Below, one piece after another: positions 1 to 8,956 of a stretch of 64,000 bases of DNA (positions within the stretch are counted from its first letter, which is position 1; each line of letters opens with the position of its first letter). A program made the position numbers and the translations under genes. Origin of the DNA: an uncultured Methylibium sp. Lineage in GTDB: Bacteria; Pseudomonadota; Gammaproteobacteria; Burkholderiales; Burkholderiaceae_C. The stretch is from positions 1-64,000 of the forward strand of contig NZ_CADEFR010000004.1 of NCBI RefSeq assembly GCF_902826655.1. The letters run 5' to 3'. The notes below the pieces were generated by a model that ran no database searches, had not been told where the DNA came from, and saw nothing but the letters and a program-made list of their open reading frames with translations.

Positions 1-1
1 C

Positions 2-691
2 GGCATGACGAACCAGAGCGTCTTCGGCAGCGGCTCCCGCCTGGTCTACGACATCCTGATGAACTCCGAGAACCGGCAGTTCATCTACCAGGGACTCAGC
101 GCGCTCCTCACCGGCGCCGGGTACAGCGGCTCCTTCACAACCTACGGCGTCACCATCGCTGTCAACGGCACCGCCCTCCCCGCTGGGTCGACCGTTCTGT
201 ACTCCTCGTCCACCATCGCCGGCGAGGGGTTCGTCATCGCCTTCGATCCGTGGACGCTGGTCATCGCGGCGATCATCTACGTCGTCCTCTCGCTCACCAG
301 TTGCAACGAGGAGGAAGCGCGCCTGGACCTGCGCGAGGGCGCTCGTGTGTGCCACACGATCGGCAGCTACTGCTCCTCGTGCATTCGTGTTTTTGGCTCC
401 TGCGTGTCATGCATCGAGCACACCACCGGGAAGTGCTGCTTCAACTCGATGCTGGCGCGAATCGTGAACGAGCAGGGACGCATCCAGATTGCGAAGGGGT
501 GGGGCGACGCCCGGAACCCGGATTGCAGTGGCTTCACGGTCGCCCAGTTGCAGACCCTCGACTTCGCCGCCATGGACTTCACCGAGTTCTATGCGTCGCT
601 GGTCCCGACCAACCCCAACCTCACCTCGCTTCAAGGCAACAACGCCTCGCGCATTCCGGCCTGCTACTACGGCCAAGGGAGGTGCCAGTGA
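2..691 (+). CDS. traN: TraN, mating-pair stabilisation protein (C-terminal part)
   Basis: The reading frame is open from the left edge, so the gene starts outside the window and about 229 C-terminal residues are present. The sequence is rich in paired cysteines (VCHTIGSYCSSCIRVFGSC, SCIEHTTGKCCFNS), followed by a region reading like LARIVNEQGR..KGWG..PDCSGF and LQTLDFAAMDFTEFY. This is typical of the C-terminal domain of F-type TraN. TraN is an outer-membrane protein that stabilises contact between mating cells. The stop overlaps the GTG start of the next gene (GTGA), so the two are probably translationally coupled. traF, traH and traG follow, which supports the call. Confidence 0.85.
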   Translation, partial: GMTNQSVFGSGSRLVYDILMNSENRQFIYQGLSALLTGAGYSGSFTTYGVTIAVNGTALPAGSTVLYSSSTIAGEGFVIAFDPWTLVIAAIIYVVLSLTSCNEEEARLDLREGARVCHTIGSYCSSCIRVFGSCVSCIEHTTGKCCFNSMLARIVNEQGRIQIAKGWGDARNPDCSGFTVAQLQTLDFAAMDFTEFYASLVPTNPNLTSLQGNNASRIPACYYGQGRCQ

Positions 692-1062
692 ACCGCCTCC
701 TCGCATGCGTCCTTTGCCTGTCTGCGCCCGCAGCCTGGGCACAGTCCTCCTCGTCCCGCGTCCCCGTCGAGGACATTCGCGTGTTGATGGTGGCCGCGAT
801 CGACTCGCCGAGCGGCCAGGCACAGGGCTTTCTCTCAGGCAAGCAGGCGGACGCGATCACGCAGCAGTTCAAGGCGTCGACACCGATCCTGATCGACGTC
901 TCGACCGAGCGCCGCTACCAGCAGCCTGGCTGCAGCCGCCTGAAGGTCACCTTCTCTCAGGAAGGCCTTCACCTGCCCGGTTTCAGCACGCCGCAGCGTC
1001 GCACCGTGGACGTCGGCCTGAACTATTGCCGTGACGGCAAGCCCCCGAAGTCCCTTGCGTGA
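688..1062 (+). CDS. Small exported protein of the transfer operon
   Basis: A 124-aa protein starting at a GTG that overlaps the traN stop. The first 19 or so residues (MNRLLACVLCLSAPAAWAQ) form a clear signal peptide with an Ala-x-Ala-type cleavage site, so a periplasmic location is likely. The mature part has two cysteines (QPGCSRL and LNYCRDG) that could form a disulphide. I do not recognise the family. Its place between traN and traF suggests a periplasmic accessory of the type IV secretion system. Confidence 0.75.
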   Translation: MNRLLACVLCLSAPAAWAQSSSSRVPVEDIRVLMVAAIDSPSGQAQGFLSGKQADAITQQFKASTPILIDVSTERRYQQPGCSRLKVTFSQEGLHLPGFSTPQRRTVDVGLNYCRDGKPPKSLA

Positions 1063-1073
1063 GGTGCCTCGCC

Positions 1074-1937
1074 ATGCGATCCCGCCTGCTCTTCCTCTTC
1101 CCAGTCTTGCTCTTCGGCGCTGCACAGGCGCAGCAGCCTGCCGGCGACGTCGCTGCGACGCAGTCGACTACTCCGGTCACCAACCATCCGTTCTGGGACG
1201 ACTACCGCCGTGGCTGGCACTTCTACGATGACCCCGAGATCGAGACCGTTCCCACGCCGAAGCCGCCGCTGAATGCTGACAAGCCTCGGCCAGACACTCG
1301 TGCCCCGGAGCTGATCGAGTTCGAGCGCCTGCAAAAACGCCTCGAGGAGTTTCGCAACATCGCCATCATTCGCCCGACCGAGTCCAACGTCCGCCGCTAC
1401 ATGGAACTCGAGGCCCGCGTCGTGCGCCAGGCGTCGTACTTCTCCGATGTGGCCCAGCGCGTGGCCTGGTCGACACCGGACCTGGACATGACGCTCCAGG
1501 GGCGCCCGGTGAACGCTCGCGCGATCGAGGTCTTCGATCGAGAGCAGGCCCAGAGCCGAACTCAGTCGCTCGCGTCGCTTTCGCGCACGCACGTCCTCTT
1601 CTTCTTCTTCCGATCGGACTGCCCGTACTGCCACGCCTTCGCGCCCACGCTGGAGGCCTTCCAGGCGCGCCATGGAATCCAGATCGTCCCCATCAGCGTG
1701 GACGGTGGTGGCCTTCCCAACTTCCCGCAGTTCCGCCGCGACAACGGCATCTCGCGCACCCTGCAGGTGACCCAGGTGCCGGCGGTGTTCCTGGCCGAAC
1801 CCTTCAGCGGAAAGATCACGCCGATCGGCTTCGGTGTTCTCTCCGAGTCGCAACTCGTGGAACGCATCGCGACCGTCACCGCCCCTGGTGCCGAAGCCAT
1901 CGTTCCCTCGGTGACGCGCCGCGTGTCCCTTCAGTAG
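1074..1937 (+). CDS. traF: TraF, thioredoxin-like pilus assembly protein
   Basis: A 287-aa exported protein. An in-frame GTG at 1059 overlaps the previous stop, but the ATG at 1074 follows GAGGTG at a good distance and begins directly with a signal peptide (MRSRLLFLFPVLLFGAAQAQ), so I chose it. The C-terminal half is a thioredoxin fold with the active-site motif CPYC (C183-C186) after a hydrophobic strand, and a cis-proline loop TQVPAVFL (about P236). F-type TraF is a periplasmic protein needed for pilus assembly and belongs to the TraF/TraH/TraW group. An intact CxxC suggests a disulphide oxidoreductase or isomerase acting on the many cysteines of TraN and TraH. Confidence 0.9.
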   Translation: MRSRLLFLFPVLLFGAAQAQQPAGDVAATQSTTPVTNHPFWDDYRRGWHFYDDPEIETVPTPKPPLNADKPRPDTRAPELIEFERLQKRLEEFRNIAIIRPTESNVRRYMELEARVVRQASYFSDVAQRVAWSTPDLDMTLQGRPVNARAIEVFDREQAQSRTQSLASLSRTHVLFFFFRSDCPYCHAFAPTLEAFQARHGIQIVPISVDGGGLPNFPQFRRDNGISRTLQVTQVPAVFLAEPFSGKITPIGFGVLSESQLVERIATVTAPGAEAIVPSVTRRVSLQ

Positions 1938-1946
1938 GAGCCGACC

Positions 1947-3380
1947 ATGACCGTTCGTAACGTCTTGCGTCAAACGATGGCCACCGTGCTCGCCTGGTCT
2001 CTCGCGCTCGGCGCTCCGATCTCGTATGCCGCAGACCTCAATGGCGAGGTCACCAACATGTTCAACAACCTCGGCGCGATCGGCAACTACACCGCGCCAG
2101 GGGCGTTCAAGGGGCAGACCTTCAACACCTATGCCGGCGGCAACCTCTACCTTCGTTCGCCCAACAAGACCTACCAACTGGCTGCCATCCAGTTCCCGTC
2201 CGCGAAGGGCGGCTGCGGCGGCATCGATCTCTTCGGCGGGTCGTTCTCCCACATCTCGGCGGCCGAGTTTCGCAACATGCTGAGGAATATCACGGCCGCA
2301 TTGCCGGGCATCGCGTTCCAGCTCGCGCTCGAGGCCGTCTCTCCACTCCTCGGTGGCCTGACCAAGTGGGCCAAGGGCCTGGAGACCTGGATCAACAACG
2401 CGCGTGTCAACTCCTGCGAGACCGCGACGGCTCTGGTGGCGTCTGCTGCCGATGCCGTCGGCTACGACTCTCAGCGCGCCTGCTCGAAGCTCGCCATGCA
2501 GATGGGGCTCGAGACGGACATCGACGCAGCGATGCGTCGCTGTGCTTCCGACAGCACGAGCATCCTCGCGTCGGCTCGCAGCAGTGCAGACCCAAACATA
2601 CGTGCTCAAGCTCCGTTCGTTGGGAACTTCACTTGGAAGGCGCTGAAGAACATCGACACTCTCGACGACCAAGCTCGCGAGATGGTGATGAGCGTCGTTG
2701 GCGCTCTCATCTTCCACGCTCAGGAGAGCAACCGGGACCCTGAGTACATCGGTCCCAGCATCACTACCGTTGCTCAGCTCCTGTATGGCCAGTCCGATGC
2801 CGGTGGTGGCAATGTGAACGTGCAACTGCTCCGGTGCAACAACTACACCGACTGCGACGTTGTCTCTCGTACGAATACCAATGTTCACGAGCCGTTGACC
2901 AAGAGGGTCGAGGACCTGATGCGCTTGATCTCCGACAACATTCGCACGCGGACGGCCATTCCAAACAACTCGGTAGCTGTCGGCTTCGTCAACAGCACCA
3001 GCATCCCTGTTTGGCGCATGCTTTCCATCGGCAACACGATCCCTGGGTCTGGGCTGGCCGACATGATGATCGGCACCTACCGCGAGGTGATCGCCGCCGA
3101 CTACGCCTTTACGTTCCTGAATCAGTTCCTCAACGTCGCTTTGTCTGCCTTGACGAAGCAACACCTTCTGAACCCCCAACAGCAGTTGCTCGCCAATCGT
3201 CAGCGAGACGACGTCCACAAGTTCATGACGCGCCTTCAGCAGGAACAGGCGAACACGTACAGGAAGGTGACCTCGGTCTCGACGGTGGCCACGGACCTCG
3301 AGCGACTCGAGCGCAACCTCCGGGCCAACATGTCCTCGCATGTTCTCGACATGCTCGGCCACGCCCACCGCGTTCGCTAG
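1947..3380 (+). CDS. traH: TraH, conjugal pilus assembly protein
   Basis: A 477-aa protein with ATG after an AGGAG ribosome binding site and an N-terminal signal peptide ending near ISYA. The sequence matches the F-type TraH family: DLNGEVTNMFNNLGAIGNYTAPG at the start, a GGCGGIDLFGGSFSHIS motif, and a long helical C-terminal part ending in a predicted coiled coil (about residues 395-460). TraH is a periplasmic component of F-pilus assembly that works with TraF and TraW. It sits 9 bp after traF and 26 bp before traG, in the same operon. Confidence 0.92.
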   Translation: MTVRNVLRQTMATVLAWSLALGAPISYAADLNGEVTNMFNNLGAIGNYTAPGAFKGQTFNTYAGGNLYLRSPNKTYQLAAIQFPSAKGGCGGIDLFGGSFSHISAAEFRNMLRNITAALPGIAFQLALEAVSPLLGGLTKWAKGLETWINNARVNSCETATALVASAADAVGYDSQRACSKLAMQMGLETDIDAAMRRCASDSTSILASARSSADPNIRAQAPFVGNFTWKALKNIDTLDDQAREMVMSVVGALIFHAQESNRDPEYIGPSITTVAQLLYGQSDAGGGNVNVQLLRCNNYTDCDVVSRTNTNVHEPLTKRVEDLMRLISDNIRTRTAIPNNSVAVGFVNSTSIPVWRMLSIGNTIPGSGLADMMIGTYREVIAADYAFTFLNQFLNVALSALTKQHLLNPQQQLLANRQRDDVHKFMTRLQQEQANTYRKVTSVSTVATDLERLERNLRANMSSHVLDMLGHAHRVR

Positions 3381-3406
3381 CCCAACACCACTCCGAGGAC
3401 ACGGCC

Positions 3407-6313
3407 GTGTGGGAGATCTACGCCTATCACAACACGGAGGCGCTATCCGGCATCTTCAACGCGATCGCCGCGATCATGGCGTCCAATACCTACCTGAGCG
3501 CCATCGCTGCCGTGGCGTTCTGCGGGTTCGTCGCGGCCATGATCGCCTACATGTTCCAACCCGAGAAGCTTCAGGGGTGGAAGTGGCTCATCACCGTCGT
3601 GCTCGTTTATGGCGTGCTGTTCGTGCCCAGGGTGACCGTGGGCATCGTCGACAAGACTGGCGGCACGCCCAACCGCATCATCGCCAACGTGCCCTTCGGC
3701 ATGGCCGCACTCGGTGGCTTGACAAGCACCATCGGCAACACCATTACCGAACTCTTCGAGACCGCGTTTCAGGTCCTTCCCGGACCCGCCGCTCTTCCGG
3801 CCGAGCTCGCCTATCAGCAGAACGGCCTGATGTTCGGCAGTCGACTCATCCAGGAGACTCGTCGCACGTCCATCCCGGACCCCGCAGTGCGCACCGACCT
3901 CGTCAACTTCGTCAGCAACTGCACCGCCTACGACATCGCCGACGGCACCATCTCTCCGACCGCCTTCTCCACGTCTGCCGACCTCTGGACAACGATGGGC
4001 GCCACCAACCCAGCGCGTTTCAGCATCGTCACCACGGCAACCGGCGTGACCACCAACACGTGCGATGCCGTGTACACCTCGATCAACGGTCGTCTCCCGG
4101 CGCAGATCACGGACCTCACCACTCGCCTCGGTCAGCGCTTGAACCCGTCGCTTTCCTCGCTCGCGGCACAGGCCGCAGTCGTCAACCAGATCCCGCAGGC
4201 CTACATCCGCGGCCAGATCGCGACGGCCGCTTCCACGGCGGCCGACCTGATCCGCCAGAACGCGATGATCAACGCGATCAACGACGCCGGCGAGATGGGC
4301 TGCCAGAAGATCAACGATCCGTCCTGCATGATGCTGGCCACCGGCCGCGCCTCTGCCGTCGCTTCGCAGAACGCCGCCTGGATCAACGGCGCCAAGATCG
4401 CGGAGCAGGCACTGCCTGTTGTTCGCAACGTGGCCGAGGCGATGTGCTACGCGGTCTTTCCCCTCATCGTTCTGCTGCTGTTTCTCTCGACGGGTCGCAC
4501 GACGTTGCTCATCCTCACCGGCTATGTGGCTGCGCTGATTTCCATTCAGCTTTGGCCCCCGCTGTTCGCCATCCTGAACTACATGGCGTCGATCTACTCC
4601 CAACTAGATCAGGCTGCAGCCGCTGAAGTTGGCGGTGGCGTCAAGGCGCTCGCGTTGCAGTCAGCCTCGCCGATCTACTCCAACGCCGTCTCTGCCCAGG
4701 CGGTCGTTTCCTACCTCATCATCGGCATTCCGATGCTCGCCTACTCGTTGGCCAATCGCCTCGTCAACTTCGGCTCGGCAATGGTCGGCGGCCTTCAAGG
4801 CCTTCAGTCCGCATCGCTTTCTGCCAGCCCCAGCGCCGCGGCTGCGCTAGGTAACTCCAACATGGGCAACGTCACGATGGACCAGCGCGTCATCAGCCCG
4901 TCGGCCTCGAACCCTTGGGTTTCGCGTGAGCAGGATCTCGATGGCAACTGGACCACCACGACTGGCAACGGCGCGCAAGCGATTTCGTTCCTCCGGAACG
5001 AAGGTGCCACGTCGCGCGTCGTCTCATCGAGGGTCAGCCAGAGCAACGTTACCGAAGCGTCGCGTGCTGCGGAAGCCGCGCGCTCGGATGTTGTTTCTGC
5101 AAGCAGCGAACTTTCGTCCATGCTCGCCGACACCGTATCCCGCGCGTCTGGACGGTTTCAGTCTTCCAACACTTCGAGTGCTCAATCCCTTTCCACCAGC
5201 GAGGAGCTTGGCCAGTCAGCTGATCGGATCCGAACGATTTCCGAGGGCATCGCAAGGGCGACCGGCCTGAGCGCGCAGCAAGTCCAACAGATCGGATTCC
5301 AGCTTTCAGGGGGCGTTGGCACACCTGGTATCAGCCCGATCAAGGGTAGCGCGATGGGCTCCGCAGGCAAGTCATATAGCAATTCACTCAGTGAGGCAGA
5401 ACAAAAGGTAGCCAACGAGCTTACGACCGACCAGCTAAGAGAGTTCCGATCCTTTCACGATCGTGCGAGCCGTGACCAGTCCTTCGTTCGTTCCCTCGGC
5501 GCTGACAGCCGTGATGGTCAGGAGCTCGCGTCACGACTCTCCAGTGCGACATCTCGAGTCGAGTCCGCTCAGTCCACATACGCTGAGCGGCAGGCCGTTG
5601 CCGAGCGTCTGTCGACGGCCTACGAACGTGGTGAGACTCTGTCCATCGATCTCGCGCAACTTCCAGCCAACTCAGACTTCATGCGGCGCTATCAGCGTCT
5701 GGCCTCTGAGTACGGTTCCGACAGCCTCGCGCTTCAGGCGGCAATGACTAGCGAGCTTGCTACCCGGGCGCTGCCCCCTATTCGCGACCCTTCGTCTGCC
5801 TCCGCGCTGCCGGCTTCCTTTTCCGATATCAAGGCTTCGCGCCAAGTTGATTTGGCTGATCCGTTGTTCTCGCGCTCCAGGGTCAGCGCCGCCGACAAAT
5901 CCAACGATCGCTCCGCTGCGCCCGGAATCAGCACCCACGCGCTGCAAGCCCCTGATGTCCCTGAAGCCCTACGTGGCTTGCGAGACGACGTTTCGTCGCG
6001 CAATGCTGTTGCAGGCACTGCTCCTTCAGCCGCCGCCACGTTTGACGCTCGAAATGAGATCACTCGTAACCCTGATGGAACCGTCAGCACAAAACGTTCT
6101 CAGGTTCTTGGCAACGCGAGGCAGCTTCGCGACGATGTGTCCAACTTGGCCGACAACGTCGGTGAACTCGTCAACGGCGCTCCCGATCGAGCTGCCGCTG
6201 CGGCCGCACAGGCCCGTGCTCGAAACGCTGGGGCTCAACGCGCTCGCGATATTGAAGCTACGCCCGAAGTTCCAACCATGCGTCCGGTGGATGGCAAGCG
6301 AAAGATGAAGTAG
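3407..6313 (+). CDS. traG: TraG, mating-pair stabilisation and pilus assembly protein
   Basis: About 968 aa, close to the usual length of F TraG. The frame stays open far upstream, but that part overlaps traH and is a shadow. The GTG at 3407 follows GAGGA at about 7 bp and starts MWEIYAYHNTEAL, the typical TraG N-terminus. Hydrophobic segments lie near residues 20-65 and around 340-470, giving a membrane-embedded N-terminal half. The C-terminal half is hydrophilic and rich in Ser, Ala and Arg, as expected for the part that acts in mating-pair stabilisation and entry exclusion. It is the last clear transfer gene of this block and ends head-on against a leftward gene. Confidence 0.9.
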   Translation: MWEIYAYHNTEALSGIFNAIAAIMASNTYLSAIAAVAFCGFVAAMIAYMFQPEKLQGWKWLITVVLVYGVLFVPRVTVGIVDKTGGTPNRIIANVPFGMAALGGLTSTIGNTITELFETAFQVLPGPAALPAELAYQQNGLMFGSRLIQETRRTSIPDPAVRTDLVNFVSNCTAYDIADGTISPTAFSTSADLWTTMGATNPARFSIVTTATGVTTNTCDAVYTSINGRLPAQITDLTTRLGQRLNPSLSSLAAQAAVVNQIPQAYIRGQIATAASTAADLIRQNAMINAINDAGEMGCQKINDPSCMMLATGRASAVASQNAAWINGAKIAEQALPVVRNVAEAMCYAVFPLIVLLLFLSTGRTTLLILTGYVAALISIQLWPPLFAILNYMASIYSQLDQAAAAEVGGGVKALALQSASPIYSNAVSAQAVVSYLIIGIPMLAYSLANRLVNFGSAMVGGLQGLQSASLSASPSAAAALGNSNMGNVTMDQRVISPSASNPWVSREQDLDGNWTTTTGNGAQAISFLRNEGATSRVVSSRVSQSNVTEASRAAEAARSDVVSASSELSSMLADTVSRASGRFQSSNTSSAQSLSTSEELGQSADRIRTISEGIARATGLSAQQVQQIGFQLSGGVGTPGISPIKGSAMGSAGKSYSNSLSEAEQKVANELTTDQLREFRSFHDRASRDQSFVRSLGADSRDGQELASRLSSATSRVESAQSTYAERQAVAERLSTAYERGETLSIDLAQLPANSDFMRRYQRLASEYGSDSLALQAAMTSELATRALPPIRDPSSASALPASFSDIKASRQVDLADPLFSRSRVSAADKSNDRSAAPGISTHALQAPDVPEALRGLRDDVSSRNAVAGTAPSAAATFDARNEITRNPDGTVSTKRSQVLGNARQLRDDVSNLADNVGELVNGAPDRAAAAAAQARARNAGAQRARDIEATPEVPTMRPVDGKRKMK

Positions 6314-6324
6314 TTGAGGTTCCC

Positions 6325-6738
6325 TTAGAACTTTCCGTGCGCCCCTGGCGTCGGATGGTTCTCTAGGTCAAACACGTCTCCCGGATAACGATGAACGCCT
6401 AACTCGTCAACAAACGGATCTCGATGGTCAATCGCTTTCGGCTCCATGTCCTCTTCGAGCAACGTGCTTCCTGCGCTGTTCCACCGACCACCTGCGAGCC
6501 ACACAAGAAGACCCACAATCGATCCGAAGAACAGGAAGAAGAAGCCAACAACGAACGCGCCACGCGACGTGACCGACACTGCGGCCAGTGCACCAGACAC
6601 TACGAACGCCACGATCGCTCTACCGCCTCTACCCATCGTTCTCTCCAGGTGGTGTTTCGCCCTCTCACCAACAAGTTTAGCCACCCTCAACTGCGCATCT
6701 CTATACTGTTCTTCCCAGCCCGTCAAGGGGATCGACAT
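6325..6738 (-). CDS. Small inner-membrane protein, unknown
   Basis: A 137-aa protein starting MSIPLTGWEEQYRDAQL. An amphipathic N-terminal helix is followed by two adjacent hydrophobic segments (about residues 42-80: IVAFVVSGALAAVSV and AFVVGFFFLFFGSIVGLLVW), then an acidic soluble tail. I do not recognise the family. A GGAGG lies about 12 bp upstream of the ATG, slightly far. It is the only leftward gene in the transfer region. Its start codon overlaps by two bases the start codon of the divergent gene at 6737, which leaves no room for a separate promoter between them. Confidence 0.65.
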   Translation of the reverse strand: MSIPLTGWEEQYRDAQLRVAKLVGERAKHHLERTMGRGGRAIVAFVVSGALAAVSVTSRGAFVVGFFFLFFGSIVGLLVWLAGGRWNSAGSTLLEEDMEPKAIDHRDPFVDELGVHRYPGDVFDLENHPTPGAHGKF

Positions 6739-7348
6739 GTGTCTTGATCGCCTCCGTCTGCTCGCCCTTTCTCTAACCATCGCCGTTGGGATCCACACAG
6801 CCGCTCAAGCCGTGTCAATGCGGCCAAACAAGGCGACCGATGACTCTGTCTGCGACCTCACCCACAACACTACCGGCTACCTCGGCTCGGTTCTCCTCAT
6901 TCCCGCCGGAGCCGATCCAAAGGATCAGATAGACGCGTTCTTTCGCCTTGCCGCCCTGTTCGTCGCTTCCAAGTGCTCGAATGGCCAACTTCTCATCCTG
7001 CAAGGATTGGCAACGGTCAGCGTCGATCCCCCATCATTGACCCAGGTGGCCAACTCTGCTTGCGCCTCTGCCGGGGTCAAGCGAAGCGAAGTTTCTGTTC
7101 CACTCGCTGGTCAAGCAGAGCCTGGCTTCGAGCTTCGATGTGTGATCTCCAAGCGCGAAGAACTCGCCGCGAAGCTCGCTGAGCTCGAGCGTGCTGACCC
7201 CATGGAGTCCCTGAAAGCACGCCTTGCCGCCGCCGCTCGCGACCCCGGTTCCACCGCACGAGCTTCTGGTTCCTCGGCGGAGCAGAAGAAAGACTGCGGC
7301 CAGGTCAACCTCTCATTCTTGCTCCAGGGCGGTGGCTGCAAGAAGTAG
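6737..7348 (+). CDS. Exported protein, unknown
   Basis: 203 aa. The frame is open further upstream, but the ATG at 6737 follows AAGGGG at 6 bp and gives a signal peptide (MCLDRLRLLALSLTIAVGIHTAAQA). The mature protein has scattered cysteines (DSVCDLTH, ASKCSNG, NSACASAG, ELRCVIS, KKDCGQ, GGGCKK), suggesting disulphides in the periplasm. It has a helical stretch KREELAAKLAELERADP and a Cys-containing end. I do not recognise the family. Context suggests a periplasmic protein linked to the transfer machinery. Confidence 0.65.
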   Translation: MCLDRLRLLALSLTIAVGIHTAAQAVSMRPNKATDDSVCDLTHNTTGYLGSVLLIPAGADPKDQIDAFFRLAALFVASKCSNGQLLILQGLATVSVDPPSLTQVANSACASAGVKRSEVSVPLAGQAEPGFELRCVISKREELAAKLAELERADPMESLKARLAAAARDPGSTARASGSSAEQKKDCGQVNLSFLLQGGGCKK

Positions 7349-7375
7349 CCGGTACTCCGCCGGTCCTCTACGTCA

Positions 7376-7390
7376 GGAACCTTCGGTTCC
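7376..7390. other. Short hairpin between two genes
   Basis: GGAACC-TTC-GGTTCC is a perfect 6-bp inverted repeat with a 3-base loop, about 30 bp after the stop of the exported-protein gene and before the S49 peptidase. There is no T-run after it, so it is a weak terminator candidate or a transcript-stabilising stem. Confidence 0.35.
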
Positions 7391-7516
7391 ATCCGGTCGC
7401 CGGGGCAGGTCCCTCTTCTCGGGCATTTGACCCCAGCATTTCCGGTGGCAGCGCGGAGCGCGCTCTCCTATTGTGGTGCTCGCTTCCGCCAACGTTGCCT
7501 CAGCCGGAGACCTACC

Positions 7517-8611
7517 ATGCAGCAGGACGAGCAGTCATCTTCCGTTTCGCCCGACAGACCCTCTGAATCCGCTCAGCCTGCCGACCTGTACGACGAGCTC
7601 AAGCGATCGCCCGGGACCTCCGTTTCATCCCGCGGAGAACGGTCGCAGGCCGGTGTGCTTCTGGAACTCGTCCGCGAGATGCGTGGCCAGCGCGAGTCCT
7701 TCGACGAGGCCCAGAAACTCGCCGCGGCCGAGCGTAGGTCCGAGCGTCGCTGGCGCATGCTCTTCCAGGCGCTGGTCTTCTGCTTCCCGGTGGTTCTCGG
7801 CGTCGTGTACCTGCTGTTCTTCCTCAGCTCGACCGGCTTCCGCTGGGGGCCGTTCGGTGACGTTGTCGGCGTCGTCAGGATCGAGGGTCCGATCGCATCG
7901 AACGAACGGGCATCCGCGGAGTCCATCGTTCCGCTCCTGGAAAAGGCCTTCGCCAACCCGAACGTCAAGGCTGTCGTCCTGTCCATCGACAGCCCTGGCG
8001 GCGCGCCCGTCGAGTCGGAACGCATCTCCACCTCGATCGGCACCTTGAAGAAGAAGCACTCCAAGCCGGTGGTCGCGGTCATCAGCAACATCGGCGCGAG
8101 CGCGGCGTTCATGATCGCGCTGCATGCCGACAAGATCGTCGCCGGCAGGTACTCGCTCGTCGGCTCGATCGGCGCGATCATGGCCCCGTGGCAGTTCGAT
8201 CGCGCCATCGCCAAGGTCGATATCAGCCAGCGGGTCTATGCCTCCGGAAAGCTCAAAGCCTTCCTCAACCCCTTCACGCCCGTCACGCCGGAGGTTGACG
8301 CGAAGGCGCAGCGCTTGGTCGATCAGCTCGGCGTGGCCTTCCTGGAAGAGGTCAAGGCACGGCGCGGTTCCCGCTTGAAGCAGGGTGTGGACGTGGCGAC
8401 CGGCGAAGTCTGGCCTGGCCCTGAAGCCAAGGACCTTGGCCTGATTGATGTCGTCGGGACCATCGACGAGTACGTTAGCGCGACGTGGGGCCTCCGCACT
8501 TACGACTTCGGTCCGAACGCTCAGAGCCTGCCGCTGTTGGGCCGCACGCTACAGGACGTGATCGTTGGCTCCGTCCAGCGACTGTGGGGCTCGGTCCCCG
8601 AAGTGCGCTGA
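7517..8611 (+). CDS. S49 (SppA/SohB-like) membrane serine peptidase
   Basis: 364 aa from the ATG at 7517, which follows CCGGAGA. A cytoplasmic N-terminus with a helical segment is followed by one membrane span (about residues 83-103: FQALVFCFPVVLGVVYLLFF) and an S49 domain. The domain shows VVLSIDSPGGAPVESERI, the nucleophile region NIGASAAFMI (Ser195) and YASGKLKAF (Lys247). The 52-residue Ser-Lys spacing matches that of the bacterial SppA catalytic dyad. SppA-type enzymes cleave signal-peptide remnants and other membrane peptides. In a transfer region it may process transferred, pilin-like or leader peptides, but that is inference. Confidence 0.85.
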   Translation: MQQDEQSSSVSPDRPSESAQPADLYDELKRSPGTSVSSRGERSQAGVLLELVREMRGQRESFDEAQKLAAAERRSERRWRMLFQALVFCFPVVLGVVYLLFFLSSTGFRWGPFGDVVGVVRIEGPIASNERASAESIVPLLEKAFANPNVKAVVLSIDSPGGAPVESERISTSIGTLKKKHSKPVVAVISNIGASAAFMIALHADKIVAGRYSLVGSIGAIMAPWQFDRAIAKVDISQRVYASGKLKAFLNPFTPVTPEVDAKAQRLVDQLGVAFLEEVKARRGSRLKQGVDVATGEVWPGPEAKDLGLIDVVGTIDEYVSATWGLRTYDFGPNAQSLPLLGRTLQDVIVGSVQRLWGSVPEVR

Positions 8612-8945
8612 GCAGGCGCCGCGCTCCCGGTGGGACCGATGTCGACGGCCGCGACCAGCTCCAAGATGGGCCGTCCCACTGCTTGCGGCCTTCCTTGTAG
8701 CCAGGTCGCGTCGTCACTACCTGCGCCAGCTCGACGAAGAACACTTCAACCGGATCACGCGCTCGTGTGACCGCTTCATCCTGTGGGACTCGACGCCCGG
8801 CCTGCTCGTCGCCGCGGCGCTGCTTCCGTCCCGGATCGGCGTTTACCTCCTGGTCGGTCGCTCCGTCTGGGCATTGGCCGTCATGCTCGTCATCGGCCGC
8901 CACGTTGCCCTGGAGCGCAGGCGGCGTGCGCGTCTGCGCGAATAG
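8565..8945 (+). CDS. Possible small membrane protein
   Basis: An open frame whose only in-frame start is a TTG at 8565, inside the end of the S49 gene and behind AGGA. The C-terminal 85 residues look protein-like: HYLRQLDEEHFNRITRSCDR, then two hydrophobic segments (PGLLVAAALLPS and VYLLVGRSVWALAVMLVIG) and a basic tail. The N-terminal 40 residues are low in information and may not be translated. It ends 11 bp before the stop of the convergent nuclease-like gene. Confidence 0.4.
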   Translation: MAPSSDCGARSPKCAEQAPRSRWDRCRRPRPAPRWAVPLLAAFLVARSRRHYLRQLDEEHFNRITRSCDRFILWDSTPGLLVAAALLPSRIGVYLLVGRSVWALAVMLVIGRHVALERRRRARLRE

Positions 8946-8956
8946 CGCCGTCGGCC

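Noticed and set aside
1023..3368. 781-codon open frame on the minus strand opposite traF and traH
   Set aside because: It is antisense to two well-supported transfer genes, has no recognisable domain and an Arg/Val/Glu/His-rich shadow composition typical of GC-rich DNA.
2834..3406. Upstream extension of the traG frame
   Set aside because: This part overlaps traH in another frame, has shadow composition, and the GTG at 3407 has a ribosome binding site and the family N-terminus.
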